Part shown: positions 26,936-38,728 of the stretch, piece by piece
How positions within the stretch are numbered: the stretch's first letter is position 1
Layout of the letters: each line of letters starts with the position of its first letter
DNA from: Dioscorea cayenensis subsp. rotundata
Taxonomy: Eukaryota > Streptophyta > Magnoliopsida > Dioscoreales > Dioscoreaceae
DNA length: 64,000 nt
Assembly (NCBI RefSeq): GCF_009730915.1
Contig: NC_052484.1
Coordinates: forward strand, 1,116,001-1,180,000
Direction: 5' to 3'
Program-made: the position numbers and the translations under genes
The notes under the pieces: generated by a model
Seen by the model: the letters and a program-made list of their open reading frames with translations, nothing else
Databases searched by the model: none
What the model was told of the DNA's origin: nothing

Positions 26936-27528
26936 TCAATATATATATTTTTTAATTTTATTTAAATAAATTGTGGTTTATTTATTTTTAAAAATAATAA
27001 CAATAATTAAAAATCATAAAATTCAAAAAAAAAATTGCGTTAAAAGTAAATTTGATTAAAATTGAAATTTTAAAATAAAAAAATGGAAGAAAAATTCAGT
27101 GATTCGTCCTTCTCTTAATTGATTTCCTCCAACGTGTCAACATTAAATATGCTCCCGTTTTATACTACATGTCACCTGACTTGCTTGCCACCGGATAATT
27201 TGCCACGTGGCATTTCCATCAATGGTTGGATCTTCATCACCGCAAGATTGTCTCAAGATATAAGAAACTTTTCCATCTCGAGGCAACACTTCATCTGATT
27301 AACTGACACGTGGCGATGTTTCCTTAAACATCAACCGACACGTCAGCTAACAATCCTACGTTGTCGGTTTAGTGTTACCGGCTACCGACGGGAAACATCG
27401 GCGCACTGTATGCTAACATGCGCTGGCTTGTATTTTTCCAATATATATATATATATATGACTTCCACTTTTGTTTTCCGGGAAACTCGGAATCCATTTCC
27501 GTGAAAAGATCCTCGCTTTCCGATTCTC
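26936..27528 (+). promoter_or_regulatory. Promoter region of the MUR3-like gene with two G-boxes
   Basis: CACGTG cores occur at 27204-27209 (within the palindrome GCCACGTGGC) and 27307-27312, with an ACACGTCAGC nearby. A long TA run at about 27441-27458 lies just before a pyrimidine-rich, leader-like stretch. A donor-like GTAAGT at about 27530 suggests the leader intron starts there. G-boxes are bound by bZIP and bHLH factors; use here is inference. Confidence 0.5.
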
Positions 27529-27921
27529 TGTAAGTCTTTTTCACCATTTTTTCAATCTAGCGATCTTATCTTTGTGCTTTCTTTAGGTATTGCTCTTTGT
27601 TTTTATTCCTTTTTTTTTTTTGGAGTGATTGTTCTGAAAAAGTTGTGTTTTTTAACCATTTTGTGTGATTAATGTGGTTTTTTTTTATTCTTTTTTTTTG
27701 GTTGAATTTGGTTTAGGATTTTGGTTTTTCTATGATTTTGAAATGGATGTGGTCTTTAAAGTGTTTAGGGTTTGGAAATGTGAACATTTTCTTCTGGTTT
27801 ACTCACCAAAGGTGGTGCCTTTTCCCTGATTTCTATGTTCCTGATGTTAGGTTAGAAAATGGCTCGTTTGGATTCATGTTCAAGTTTGATTTATCTCAGT
27901 TTTATGCATATTAGAAGATTA

Positions 27922-28613
27922 GATGGTGTTTTGAGTTCATGCCATTTGAATTCATGAATCTCTGGTTTTGTAGTTTGAGTTTTTGTATTATAATTTTGGG
28001 TTCTTTTTTGAGGCATAGTTGGAATTTATCACTATTTTTAATCTAAATAAGAGATTTTGATCATACATGAATCACATTAATGGTTCTATATTTATTAATT
28101 AGCTCTGTTTGATTGGATTATTTAAATTTGTCATTGATAGCATTGTTCTTGTTAGATGGTGTTTTGAGTACACCAATTTCCATTTTGGAATTCATGAATC
28201 ATTAGTGGATACGAAGCACTATGAATTTCCTAATTTGAGTTTCTGTATCATAATTTAGGGTTCCATGGAGGCATAATTGGAATTCATCACTGTTGTCAAT
28301 CTAAAGATATGATTTTTAGCCTACATGGATCAAATTAATGGCTCTGTTTGATTGGAAAATTCCTCATTGAGAGCTTTGTTCTTGTCAGATGGCATTTTGA
28401 GCACACACAATCTCCATTTCATGAATTATCAGCAGAGACAAAGCATTATGATTTTCCTAATTCAAGTTTTTGTATCATAATTTAGGTTTTTATTGAGGTA
28501 TTGTTGGAATTCATCACCATTTTCATTGAATCTCATTAATGGCTCTATACTTATTTATTTGCTCTGTTTGATTGGAAAATTCCTAATTAAGAGCATCGTT
28601 CTTGTTAGAATCT
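27922..28613 (+). repeat. Three tandem ~230-bp units inside the 5' leader intron of the MUR3-like gene
   Basis: Units begin at about 27922, 28155 and 28388, and the series ends at 28607. Spacings are 233, 233 and 220 bases. Each begins with GATGG(T/C)(G/A)TTTTGAG, carries GTATNATAATTT(A/T)GG and a TGGAATT(T/C)ATCAC motif, and ends with a pyrimidine-rich TTCTTGT(T/C)AG. The last of these ends is the natural acceptor six bases before the start codon, so the acceptor has been copied twice upstream. Confidence 0.85.
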
Positions 28614-28614
28614 G

Positions 28615-30355
28615 ATGAGAAGACGAAATCTGGTGTCTAATTCTCATGATGGGATGGAAAAGTTCAACGCCAAGCAGCAGAACTCCCGGGTTTGCATTCT
28701 TGTCACATTGTCTGGCATCTTTTGGTTCTTGATCTTCTACTTCCATTTCACCGTCCTAAGTTCGAGTACCACCACTATCCAACCAGAGCGCACCTCCTTA
28801 GACCCCATTCCATCGAAGTTTGAACATTTGTACAAAGACCAAAGCCACAGTGAACGTCTTCCTACTTACCAGCCATTGCCTCATGAGGAATCCAATGCAA
28901 AGCAGGAAGCAAAGAACTACCCTTTTTTACGAGCCCTCAAGACTGCTGATAACAAGAGTGATAAATGCGGCGGGAGATATATCTATGTGCATGACCTTCC
29001 ATCGCAGTTCAATGAAGATATGCTCAAAGAATGCAAGTCGCTTAATCTATGGACTAACTTCTGCAAGTTCACAACCAATGCTGGCCTTGGTCCACCACTT
29101 GAGAATGTTGAAGGTGTCTTCTCGAATACAGGATGGTATGCCACCAATCAGTTCACGGTTGATGTGATTTTCAGCAATAGAATGAAACAATATGAGTGTT
29201 TGACAAAGGATTCATCCATTGCTGCAGCGGTGTTTGTGCCTTTCTATGCTGGTTTTGACATAGCAAGGTATCTCTGGGGGTATAATATATCGGTGAGGGA
29301 CTCAGCTTCTTTGGCCTTGCAAGATTGGCTTATGAAGAGGCCGGAGTGGAATGTGATGGGTGGGAAGGATCATTTCTTGGTTGGAGGAAGGATCACTTGG
29401 GATTTTAGAAGACTTACTGATTTGGAATCAGATTGGGGGAACAAGTTTTTGTTCCTGCCTGCAGCCAAAAATATGACAATGCTTGTTGTGGAGTCCAGCC
29501 CGTGGAATGCAAATGATTATGCGATTCCATATCCTACTTATTTCCACCCAGCTAAAGATGAAGATGTGTTTCATTTGGCAAGATCGAATGAGAAAGTTAG
29601 AAAGGAAGTGGCTGTTCTCTTTCGCTGGTGCGCCGCGACCTGATAATCCTAAATCTATCAGAGGACAACTGATTGATCAGTGCAAGCAGTCCAGTGTGTG
29701 TAAATTGTTGGAGTGTGATTTTGGGGAGAGTAAGTGTCATTCTCCGAGCAGTATCATGCAGATGTTTCAGAGTTCTTTGTTCTGCTTGCAACCGCAAGGG
29801 GACTCTTATACAAGGAGATCTGCTTTTGATTCAATGTTGGCAGGTTGCATACCTGTTTTCTTCCATCCTGGCTCGGGGTATACACAATATACTTGGCATT
29901 TGCCGAAGAATTATTCAAGTTACTCAGTTTTTATTCCTGAGGATGACATTCGCAAGAAGAATGTTCTTATAGAGGAAAGATTGAAACAAATTTCTCCTGA
30001 TACTGTGAAGACCATGAGGGAAACTGTGATTAGCTTGATACCGAGATTGATATATGCTGACCCCAGGTCTAAATTGGAGACTCTGCAAGATGCATTTGAT
30101 GTATCTGTACAAGCAATCATAGACAAGGTCACAACTTTGAGAAAGGATATCATTGCTGGTGATGAAGATAAAGATTTTATCGAGGAAAACAGTTGGAAGT
30201 ATGCCCTATTAGAGGAAGGACAGCGGACTGTCGGCGCACATGAATGGGATCCATTCTTTTCGAAACCAAAAGAGGCTAAGAATGGAGAATCTGGTAGCTC
30301 ATCTACAGAATTTGCCAAGAAGTCTTGGAACAATGAACAGAAGAATCGATCTTGA
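28615..30355 (+). CDS. MUR3/KATAMARI1-like xyloglucan galactosyltransferase (GT47), one-base frame break
   Basis: The coding region is a single exon of 579 codons once one surplus T is disregarded. It starts MRRRNLV, has a type II signal anchor at about residues 24-42 ([18 protein letters not shown]), a variable stem, and a GT47 exostosin domain from [12 protein letters not shown] onward. Landmarks are FNTG-type [68 protein letters not shown] and [15 protein letters not shown]. Family enzymes add galactose to xyloglucan side chains in the Golgi. At 29574-29576 the run TTT breaks the frame: with two T the protein reads [15 protein letters not shown], matching the family. This is probably an assembly error because everything else is intact. 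Exact acceptor specificity (MUR3, XLT2 or a related clade) cannot be told. Confidence 0.88.
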
Positions 30356-32450
30356 GTTCTTCCATATGCTACTTCATACCAGTTTTTATTCAAATACGAC
30401 GTACATGATCAAATATCGAATTAAAAGTTTTAAGGTGTATGAGTTTGTTTCAGATGCAGTTGCTAAGCACTGTTATCTTTATGTTTTATGTACAGTTATT
30501 TCTATACTATAGGTCTTCCATCCATTGCCATATGCTAAATCATTGTCAGTCTATCCTTTTGTTTTATTCATTTGATTGAAGCCTTGGCAAATGAGATGTG
30601 TAGTTGTCTTCTAAAATATGTTGTTTTGTGACTGAGTGGAAATATAGAAGAGTTATTTGCAATATTAAGGATTTGATGGCCTGTTTCTGCCTTTGTTTTA
30701 CATTTTTTTAAAAGAAGAAGAAAGTTGTTTCTTACTTGATTTCATGTCGGTAATTGCAGTAATTTATGTATTTTGGTCTCTATTACTCTTATCTAACCTG
30801 TTTCCTTTTCTTCATTCTTTGCCAGGTACAAGACTTTCTTTTATTTTCAGTTCTCTGTAAAAATATTTGATGACACTACCTGTCCTTCAACAAGAGGTAA
30901 GACATATTCAGACAAAACAATTAAATAGATAGCTTCCCAAAAAAGCATTGATATTCATTGTTCTTTTGCACGCGGCGGGGAAATTATTATCATTGATTAC
31001 CTCTTCAGTGCAGAGGACTTGATTATTATTTATTGTATTTCTTATAATCTTTATGCTTTGCCTCTTATATTCATTTCGTTTATTGGTTTCTCATCTTTAG
31101 TTCATGATTGCTTTAAGTTCAAACAGTGGGTATGAAAGTACAAAGCCACACTGAGGCTTCTGAGACATACAATAATTAGTTAAACCTTGCTCTCTTTTTT
31201 TTTTCTGAAAGCTTTGGGAATCTATTTTATGGATCTAATTCCTCGTCACGCTGAGCCAACTCCTGATAATAAATCGGTTTTATGGATCCAAACATTTACC
31301 AAATGAATTAAATGTATTAGCTTTTTGAAGTACATGCGCAACATTTGTTCATCTTAAACTCAAAACTTTAATTTTAGATTTGTTTTGCAGAAATTTGTGT
31401 TACATAAACTCATGTGGTTAACCTTTGCTTGTTGCTAGGTACATCAAGAATTTAGCTATCTTTTAATGGAACTTTCATTACTTTTTATTATGTTTATTCT
31501 TTATCTCTGCTACTCATTGTTTATAACTAGACAGTCTAGACAGAGGTCCTCTACTAGTGGTCATCTATAGTTCATGATTTGCTAAATACTAAATTAATCA
31601 GTTAAACTCCGATGTTTTAGTTGCTTTCGCCTTATGCTAGCTTTAAAAAATATGTTTTATTAATCAATATCATGTTGGTATGCATTTAAACCGACGCACT
31701 GATAATTTGCTGCAGTTATATACTTCTTTAAAGATGAAGACAGTACCTTTTACTTACCAAATGTGTGAATTATTATGATTCTGAACAACATGGTTTTACT
31801 TGGATGAAGTCAACCATAGAACTCTGTTCATCGAAATGGAAATGATTAAATACCAAAAAGTGATCATAAACATCCATTTTAATATTTTTTTTCTATAAAA
31901 TGTCTGAAGATAAGTAATGGTGTTCATGCTCAATCATGGAGATGAGCTCTTTCTCAAGTTGGTGGAGACCTTACTTCACATGGCCTCCATCTTCTCCCAC
32001 AGTGCAAGTCCTTTATCTTAATGAACTCTTCCATGCTTATAATATTAACTTAGTAACATGTTTGCATGTGAGCAGTGCTGTATCTCCATGATTGCAGATG
32101 TATGAAAACCATTGTCATCTCTTTAACAATTGCCTTTCCATGAATGGTTATGGATGCTTAATTAGTTTGAAAAATCTTTTCTTTGGAATATAGAAGTTGA
32201 GACATGTTGTCTTTCTTAGTTGGAGTGCAAACTCAATAACATGCAAAGATTCTTAGGGATGAACAATAATCCAGATGATGTGCCTTTAGGTTCATGTTCT
32301 TTGCTCACTAACTCTCCTACATCAAACAATTCATTATTCTCTTTGTTTTCATCATGAGTTTAGTTTTAGTTACTTTAATCATGATCACAATCATCATAGG
32401 CCTCTTGTACTATCAAACTGTAAGTTCAAACAGATTCTATGATAAAAAAT
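30356..32450. other. Intergenic region downstream of the MUR3-like gene
   Basis: The first few hundred bases should be 3' UTR. The rest is AT-rich with scattered short open frames and no conserved protein block. I see no RNA gene or clear transposon end. Confidence 0.5.
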
Positions 32451-32771
32451 ACTTTTACTGCAGACTGTGAAGAAACTTTCAGATAGAATCTTTTTTTCAT
32501 TTCTTTACTTCAATTAGAAACTAAAGATTGTAAATTTGTTCTTCCAAGATGAAAATCTGACACATTTCATGCATATTTGATGTCAGAAAACTTTAAATAT
32601 GATCCAGAAAGACTTTTACTGCATACTGTAAAGGAACTTTCTGAAAGAATCTTGCTGCACTTTCCTCTCTTCAATTAGAAGCCAGAGATTATAAATTTAT
32701 ACATCCAAGATGAAATGCAGACACATTCTATCCATGTTTGATGTCGGAAAACTTCGAGTATGATACAAAAG
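32451..32771 (+). repeat. 161-bp direct tandem duplication upstream of the receptor kinase
   Basis: Unit 1 (32451-32611) and unit 2 (32612-about 32771) both begin ACTTTTACTGCA and share CTTCAATTAGAA, ATCCAAGATGAAA-like and TTTGATGTC(A/G)GAAAACTT. They have diverged by scattered substitutions. They lie about 240-560 bases before the start codon of the LRR kinase and so within its probable promoter. Confidence 0.8.
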
Positions 32772-32981
32772 ACTTCCCTCAGTGTATGTCCAAAGTTTCC
32801 TGTCATTACACCCTGACAAATAGCTGTTTCAGAACCCAAGATCTCACGAGCTAACAAACCTTTAAACTAATCCTATTCATATTTCTCTTGATCCTTACAT
32901 CTGCTAATTTATATTCCTCTATCTTCATATAAGTTCTCCCTCCATTTCTTCCAAACAAGCCTCCCAAAAAAATATATAGAA

Positions 32982-32996
32982 ATGGCTCAAGTATAG
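32982..32996 (+). other. Five-codon upstream ORF in the receptor kinase leader
   Basis: ATGGCTCAAGTATAG encodes MAQV and a stop, ending 17 bases before the main start at 33014. If the leader covers this site it could lower translation of the kinase. Confidence 0.45.
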
Positions 32997-33013
32997 AACA
33001 GGGGAGGAGCGAA

Positions 33014-36000
33014 ATGAGGACCACTTTGCTTCTCTTCTTCTTCTTGTTTATCGTCTACCGTGTCCGGGCTGGAGACGATGAGGTCTCGGCGTTGCTTTCA
33101 ATCAAGTCGGACTTTTTCGATCCCTTAGACACACTTGGGGATTGGAAAACTCCGTCCCCACATTGCAATTGGACAGGCATTCAATGTAATGCTGCTGGCT
33201 CTGTCGAGAGTCTCAACCTCTCGCATATGAACCTCAGCGGTGTCATCTCCGCCGGAGGCTTGCAGCAACTCGCTAGCCTCTCATACCTTAACTTATGTTG
33301 TAATGCATTCTCTTCCTCACTCCCGAAGTTCTTCGGCAATCTCACAATGCTTAAGGTGTTTGACATTAGTGAAAACTTCTTGATCGGAGAGTTTCCTGTT
33401 GGTCTGGGCGCATCTCCGGCACTGACACTCCTCAACGCATCCGGTAACAACTTTGTAGGCCGCCTACCGGAGGATATCAGCAATGCGACCACTCTTGAAA
33501 TCCTCGATCTCCGGGGAAGTTTCTTCCAAGGTTCAATCCCAAGTTCTTATAAGAACTTGAAGAAGCTCAAGTTCTTGGGACTTTCCGGCAACAACCTCAC
33601 TGGAGTACTACCCGCAGAGCTCGGCCAGCTATCTTCATTGGAGAAGCTCATCATTGGATACAATGAGTTTGAAGGAAACCTCCCACCGGAACTCGGAGGC
33701 CTCACTAGCCTCAAGTACCTCGACATGGCTGTTGGTAACCTCAACGGATCGATACCGAGCTCCCTTGGCCGTCTTCCAATGCTCACCACATTGTTCTTGT
33801 TTAAAAACAATCTTGAAGGTGAGATACCAAAGGAAATCGGCAACATCTCATCGCTCACATTGTTAGATCTCTCCGACAATCAAATCTCCGGCGAGATACC
33901 GGCGGAGATTGCACAACTGAGCAATCTCCAACTCCTCAATCTCATGTGCAACAACCTCAAAGGTCAAGTGCCATCAGCAATTGGAGATCTCACACAATTG
34001 GAAATCTTGGAGCTATGGAACAACTCTTTCACTGGGCCATTACCGACGAACCTCGGCCGCAACTCACCACTCCAATGGCTTGATGTTTCTTCAAACTCAT
34101 TCTCCGGCTTGATCCCTGATAGTATATGCAAAGGTGGCAATCTCACCAAGCTTATCCTCTTCAACAATGGCTTCTCCGGCGAGATTCCGGCAAGCTTAAC
34201 ACAATGCATGTCATTAGTACGTGTGAGAATTCAGAACAACAGGCTCAATGGAACTGTACCAGTGGGCTTCGGAAAGCTGCCTAAGCTTCAAAGGCTTGAG
34301 CTCGCCGGAAATGAGCTCACCGGAGAGATCCCTGCTGACATCACCTTATCGACATCACTCTCGTTCATTGATCTCTCTCACAATCATCTTCAGCTCCCAT
34401 TGCCTTCAAACATTTTATCAATATCAACTCTGCAGACCTTCATGGCCTCCGACAATGAGCTCACCGGAGGAATCCCTGACCAGTTTCAAGACTGTCCTTC
34501 GCTGTCAGCGCTCGATCTCTCAAACAACAAGCTCTCCGGGGATATTCCGGCGAGCTTGGCGTCTTGTGAGCGACTAGTGAGTCTTAATTTGAGAAGCAAT
34601 GCGTTTACCGGAGATATCCCTCCAGTGATTGCAATGATGACAACATTGGCCATCCTAGACCTCTCCAACAACCTCCTTACTGGCACGATCCCGAAGAAGT
34701 TCGGCAGCTCACCGGCACTCGAAACTTTGAATTTGTCCTACAACAAGCTCACCGGACCAGTGCCGGAGAATGGGATGCTGAGAACCATAAACCCCGATGA
34801 TCTCGCCGGAAACGTAGGCTTGTGCGGTGGTGTTCTACCTCCATGCAATGCAGGTTCCACATATCCTGCCACAGGCAGCAAGAAGGGGTACCACATCAAG
34901 CACATTGTCGCCGGGTGGGTGATCGGAGTCTCCGTGGTGATCGCCATAGGCATCATGTTTCTTGTAGCAAGAAGATTATATAGATATTGGTATGTCGACG
35001 GCGGTTGTTGTGAAGACCGGTTTGATGAAGAGAACAGCGCGTGGCCGTGGCGGTTGACGGCACTTTCAACGAGTGAGTTTCACAAGCAGTGATGTGCTTG
35101 CGTGCATCAAAGAAGCAAATGTGCTTGGGATGGGAGCAACTGGCATTGTCTACAAGGCCGACATGCCCCGTCACCATGCTGTGGTGGCCGTAAAGAAGCT
35201 CTGGCGAAGCAGAGATGGTGGCGATGTAAATGATGTTGGCGACATTGCCGGGGAGGTGAACCTCCTCGGACGTTTACGCCACCGTAACATAGTCCGATTA
35301 CTTGGCTACCTTCACAACGATAGTGAAACTATGTTCATCTACGAGTACATGCCGAATGGGAGCTTGTGGGAAGCATTACATGGGAAGCTGGCCGGGCGGT
35401 TGCTTGTCGATTGGGTGTCGCGATACAATATCGCCACTGGCATTGCCCAAGGCATGGCTTATCTCCACCATGATTGCCACCCTCCAGTAATCCACCGTGA
35501 TGTTAAGTCGAACAACATTCTCTTGGACACCAACCTCGATGCGAGAATTGCCGACTTCGGCCTTGCAAAAATGCTTCTCAGGAAGAACGAGACCGTGTCC
35601 GTCATCGCAGGTTCCTACGGCTACATTGCTCCAGGTAACTTTACTTGTTTGGGCAAAAGTGTTCGATGAAATGCCTGATACTGATTGAGTTGTTTGGTTC
35701 ACAGAATATGGATACACTCTGAAGGTTGATCAGAAAAGTGATATATATAGTTTTGGTGTTGTGTTGATGGAGTTGGTGACTGGAAAAAGACCGGTGGAGC
35801 CGGAGTTCGGGGAGGGTCAGGACATTGTTGGATGGGTAAGGGAGAAGTTGAGCAAGCGGGAAGTCGAGGACGTGCTCGACCAGAGTGTCGGCGGCCAATG
35901 CAAGCATGTACAAGAGGAAATGATGCTCGTGCTACGTATTGCCGTGCTTTGTTCGGCGAGGTTGCCGAAAGACCGGCCTTCGATGAGGGATGTACTGACA

Positions 36001-36114
36001 ATGCTGGGTGAGGCAAAGCCGAGGAGGAAGAGTAGCAGTGCTAGTGTTGTGAGCAATGTGGCTGGGAAGGACAAGCCAGTGTTCAGCACATCACCAGAGT
36101 CTGAATTCATATGA
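33014..36114 (+). CDS. LRR receptor-like kinase, subfamily XI (MIK1/PXL-like), one-base frame break
   Basis: Two exons, 33014-35634 and 35705-36114 (intron 70 bases), give 1,009 residues after one surplus base is set aside. In order: signal peptide (about residues 1-19), LRRNT with CNWTGIQC, about twenty plant-type LRRs (LSGxIP pattern), a membrane segment near residue 630-650 ([18 protein letters not shown]), and a kinase with [18 protein letters not shown], the RD motif [11 protein letters not shown] in ADFGLA and APEYGY across the intron. All catalytic residues are present, so it should be an active RD kinase. Relatives bind peptides of the CLE/TDIF or LURE type, or act as co-receptors; the ligand here is unknown. 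Position 35063 (C) breaks the frame in the juxtamembrane part; without it the text reads [15 protein letters not shown], as the family does. Confidence 0.9.
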
Positions 36115-37094
36115 ATGTTGAGAGAGTGTTAATCAGTTTGTGTTCTCTCTTTTGTATGTATCTTTTATTTTATTTTTTTTATTAATATTTGATCGGTTGT
36201 TAGTAATTAATGTTGATGTAGAACGGGGAAAAATGTAAAGCAAAATCAAAGGAGGCTTTGATGAATATTTATGTCTATTTAGCTTTTCTTATAAATAATT
36301 ATTAAACTAACATTATTATTTGTTTTTTTAAAATAAATATGGATAAATCATAACTTTATTAAAAAAAAGAACAACAGAAAATATAAATCCTCTCACCAGA
36401 ATTGAGGAATAGAAAAAAATACAACATGAAGTAAAAATACGAAAATAATAACATTGTTATTTGTTATTATTTATTAACCTTTGTGATCTTAGCTCTTTTG
36501 TCTATAATAATTAAAATGAATAATGATATGAAAAATATTTCTTAAGAATTATTTTAAATTTTAAAAAATTAATTATAATAATTAAAAATAAATAATAATA
36601 TTTAAAATATTTTATAAATAAAAAAATTAATTATTATTAAACATAATTTACTATTATATACATGAATATTAATCATTTATCTTAAAAATAATATTTTGAA
36701 AATCGATTTGACTCAACCAGTTTAACCCAGTTCAATTAGACTCATCATGTCATTAGCATATAAAAACCATGCGCAAAAAATTGACTCAGTTGACCCAAAT
36801 GAGTACCCAATGAATCAGTTGAGTCCGCCTGGTCAAATTGGATCCATCCGGTTATATATTTAAATAAAAGAGGGGCATACATAAAATCTTTTTTTATTAT
36901 TAATTTATTTTTTTATTTGAATTTGTATTTTAAAGTATATTAGACTATTTTAACATGGTTTTTTTTATTTCATTTAGGATATTAAGTTGATATTTATAAA
37001 TGGGAAAATTATTTATAGTTCCTGAAAGTTTCATCGCGTGTTTATGTATAACCACATAAGTTTTCACTTAATATATTATTTTTTAGTTTAATAT
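36115..37094. other. AT-rich intergenic region with a LINE tail
   Basis: The kinase 3' UTR is followed by AT-rich sequence. A segment at about 36330-36460 resembles the minus-strand L1 3' tails seen elsewhere in the window. The segment at 36705-36860 has repeated GACTCA/GTTGA-type motifs in both orientations, perhaps a decayed MITE. No gene is seen. Confidence 0.45.
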
Positions 37095-37760
37095 TTGTTA
37101 GTTCCGCCGGTGTGGTTTGTGGGTTTTAGGGAACACTCAATCACTCATAGATCACAAATCATCAAAGAAAGTTCACACAAACAAAACAAGAGAGAGACAC
37201 ACAAAATTGGTAACCTAGTTCGGCGTCCACTCGCCTACGTCTGGGGGGCCAAGCCCGGAGATAAACAATCCACTAAAAGAGGTAAAAATACATGAGTACA
37301 AACACTTGTCACTCACACTCTCAAACAATAAAGACCACTACCCTCCCTAGATTGTCTAGTGCTCGTCCACTCTTCTCCAAGAGACACACTACAATCTACG
37401 AGCAAGGTAGCGTATATAGACGCCTCAACGTCCCAAATATAGCACATACCTCTTTTAGAATCTCCGCGGCTACTAATTTAAAAACCTCGCTGAAATTAGT
37501 CATTGCGAACTCATGTTATAACATGAATTGCAACATGACCCCTGATCACGACTTGATCGAGTTTTCGGTTACGCTATGCGACGACCTCAAGACCCATCAA
37601 CCTCCCGGTCATTCTTGGTCCGAGTCGATGCAGCCCAAATCTCCCGATCCCGATCTGCAGAACTAGCCTACCTCCTCGGTTTCTCATCACGCAGTCCCTC
37701 GCAGGGGCGACGTCGCTAGTGCGTCTTCCATGAAACTTGCCAAACTTAGTCTTCAATCCA
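37095..37760. mobile_element. Probable LTR-retrotransposon fragment
   Basis: The base composition changes sharply, and the text around 37207-37262 (CCTAGTTCGGCGTCC, GCCTACGTCTGGGG, AAGCCCGGAG) is of a kind I associate with repeated LTR or flanking sequence in plants. Open frames are short and match no protein I know. No paired LTR is visible in the window. Confidence 0.3.
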
Positions 37761-38189
37761 CCTAAATTTGGTCTTCAAAGGTTCTCCAAACTTGATCTTC
37801 AATTCACCAAAGTTTGGTTCTCAAATCTTCCCAATAATAGACTTCAATCAATCTTTATCAAGGATTCTTCAAATCAAATCTTCAATTAATCTTCATTCCA
37901 TATTTAATTTTCAATCACATCTCCTAAATATGGTCTTGAATAACTCCACCAAGATCTTCAAGATGTCTTGCATTGCAAGCCAAGACTCCTTGCTATGTCA
38001 CCATACTCTCCATGTCATCAATTTTGCCATGTCACATAGATTGCCACATCATCTTGACTATGTGTCAAATCATGCCAATAATAGTGCGGTTGCACTAATA
38101 ATATTTATTTTTGATATTTAATATATGATATTTTCTTTCTGCTTAAAACAGAGGGGTATTTTGATCTCGTAATGGATTTTCCAAATAGG

Positions 38190-38600
38190 TTTCTCGAGTG
38201 ACATGGATGTTAGGTTAGCATCCATGTCAGTATCCACATCATTCTATCGTTATCTCTTCTTTTTTTTAAAAAAAAAATTTAATTTCTTTTTATTATCTAA
38301 ATCCTAAATTTAAACATTTAAACCGAAAACTCCCTCACTTAATCCTAAACTGAAAATCACAAACTCCTACCATAGGATTTAGGATTTAGGGGCTTAGGAT
38401 TTTAGAGTTTAGTATTTATTATTTAAAGGTTTAAGTTTTAGATTTATAGGTATAGTTTTATAATTTTTTTAATTTTTTTTTAAAAAAATTTAAGGATTTT
38501 TTAAAGTTTAAATTTAAAGTTTATAACTTTATATAAAAATAATGGTGTAGTTGAGGATATGGATGACAAGTTCGCATCCACGTCAGATAAATTTTAATAA
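38190..38600. mobile_element. Fold-back MITE-like element
   Basis: The left end is a hairpin (TGACATGGATG ... CATCCATGTCA, about 38200-38230) and the right end has a similar imperfect one (ATGGATGACAAG ... CATCCACGTCAG). Inside, AATCCTAAA motifs on the left face TTTAGGATTTAGG motifs on the right, so the whole element can fold back. The TTTAGG copies are not a telomere repeat. Confidence 0.45.
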
Positions 38601-38728
38601 ATGATTTTTATATATTTTTTTTAAAAAAGGGACAAAAAAATAAAAAATAAAAAAAATTCACTATTTATTAACACATCAACACGTTGAGTAGTAGTAGTTG
38701 TAGGTTATACATTCTCATCCTCTCGAAG

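Noticed and set aside
5120-35063. Programmed ribosomal frameshifting
   Set aside because: There is no shared slippery site or structure, the genes are unrelated, and family members elsewhere do not need it.
38375-38405. Interstitial telomere repeat
   Set aside because: TTTAGG motifs are few and imperfect, and pair with AATCCTAAA motifs of a fold-back element.
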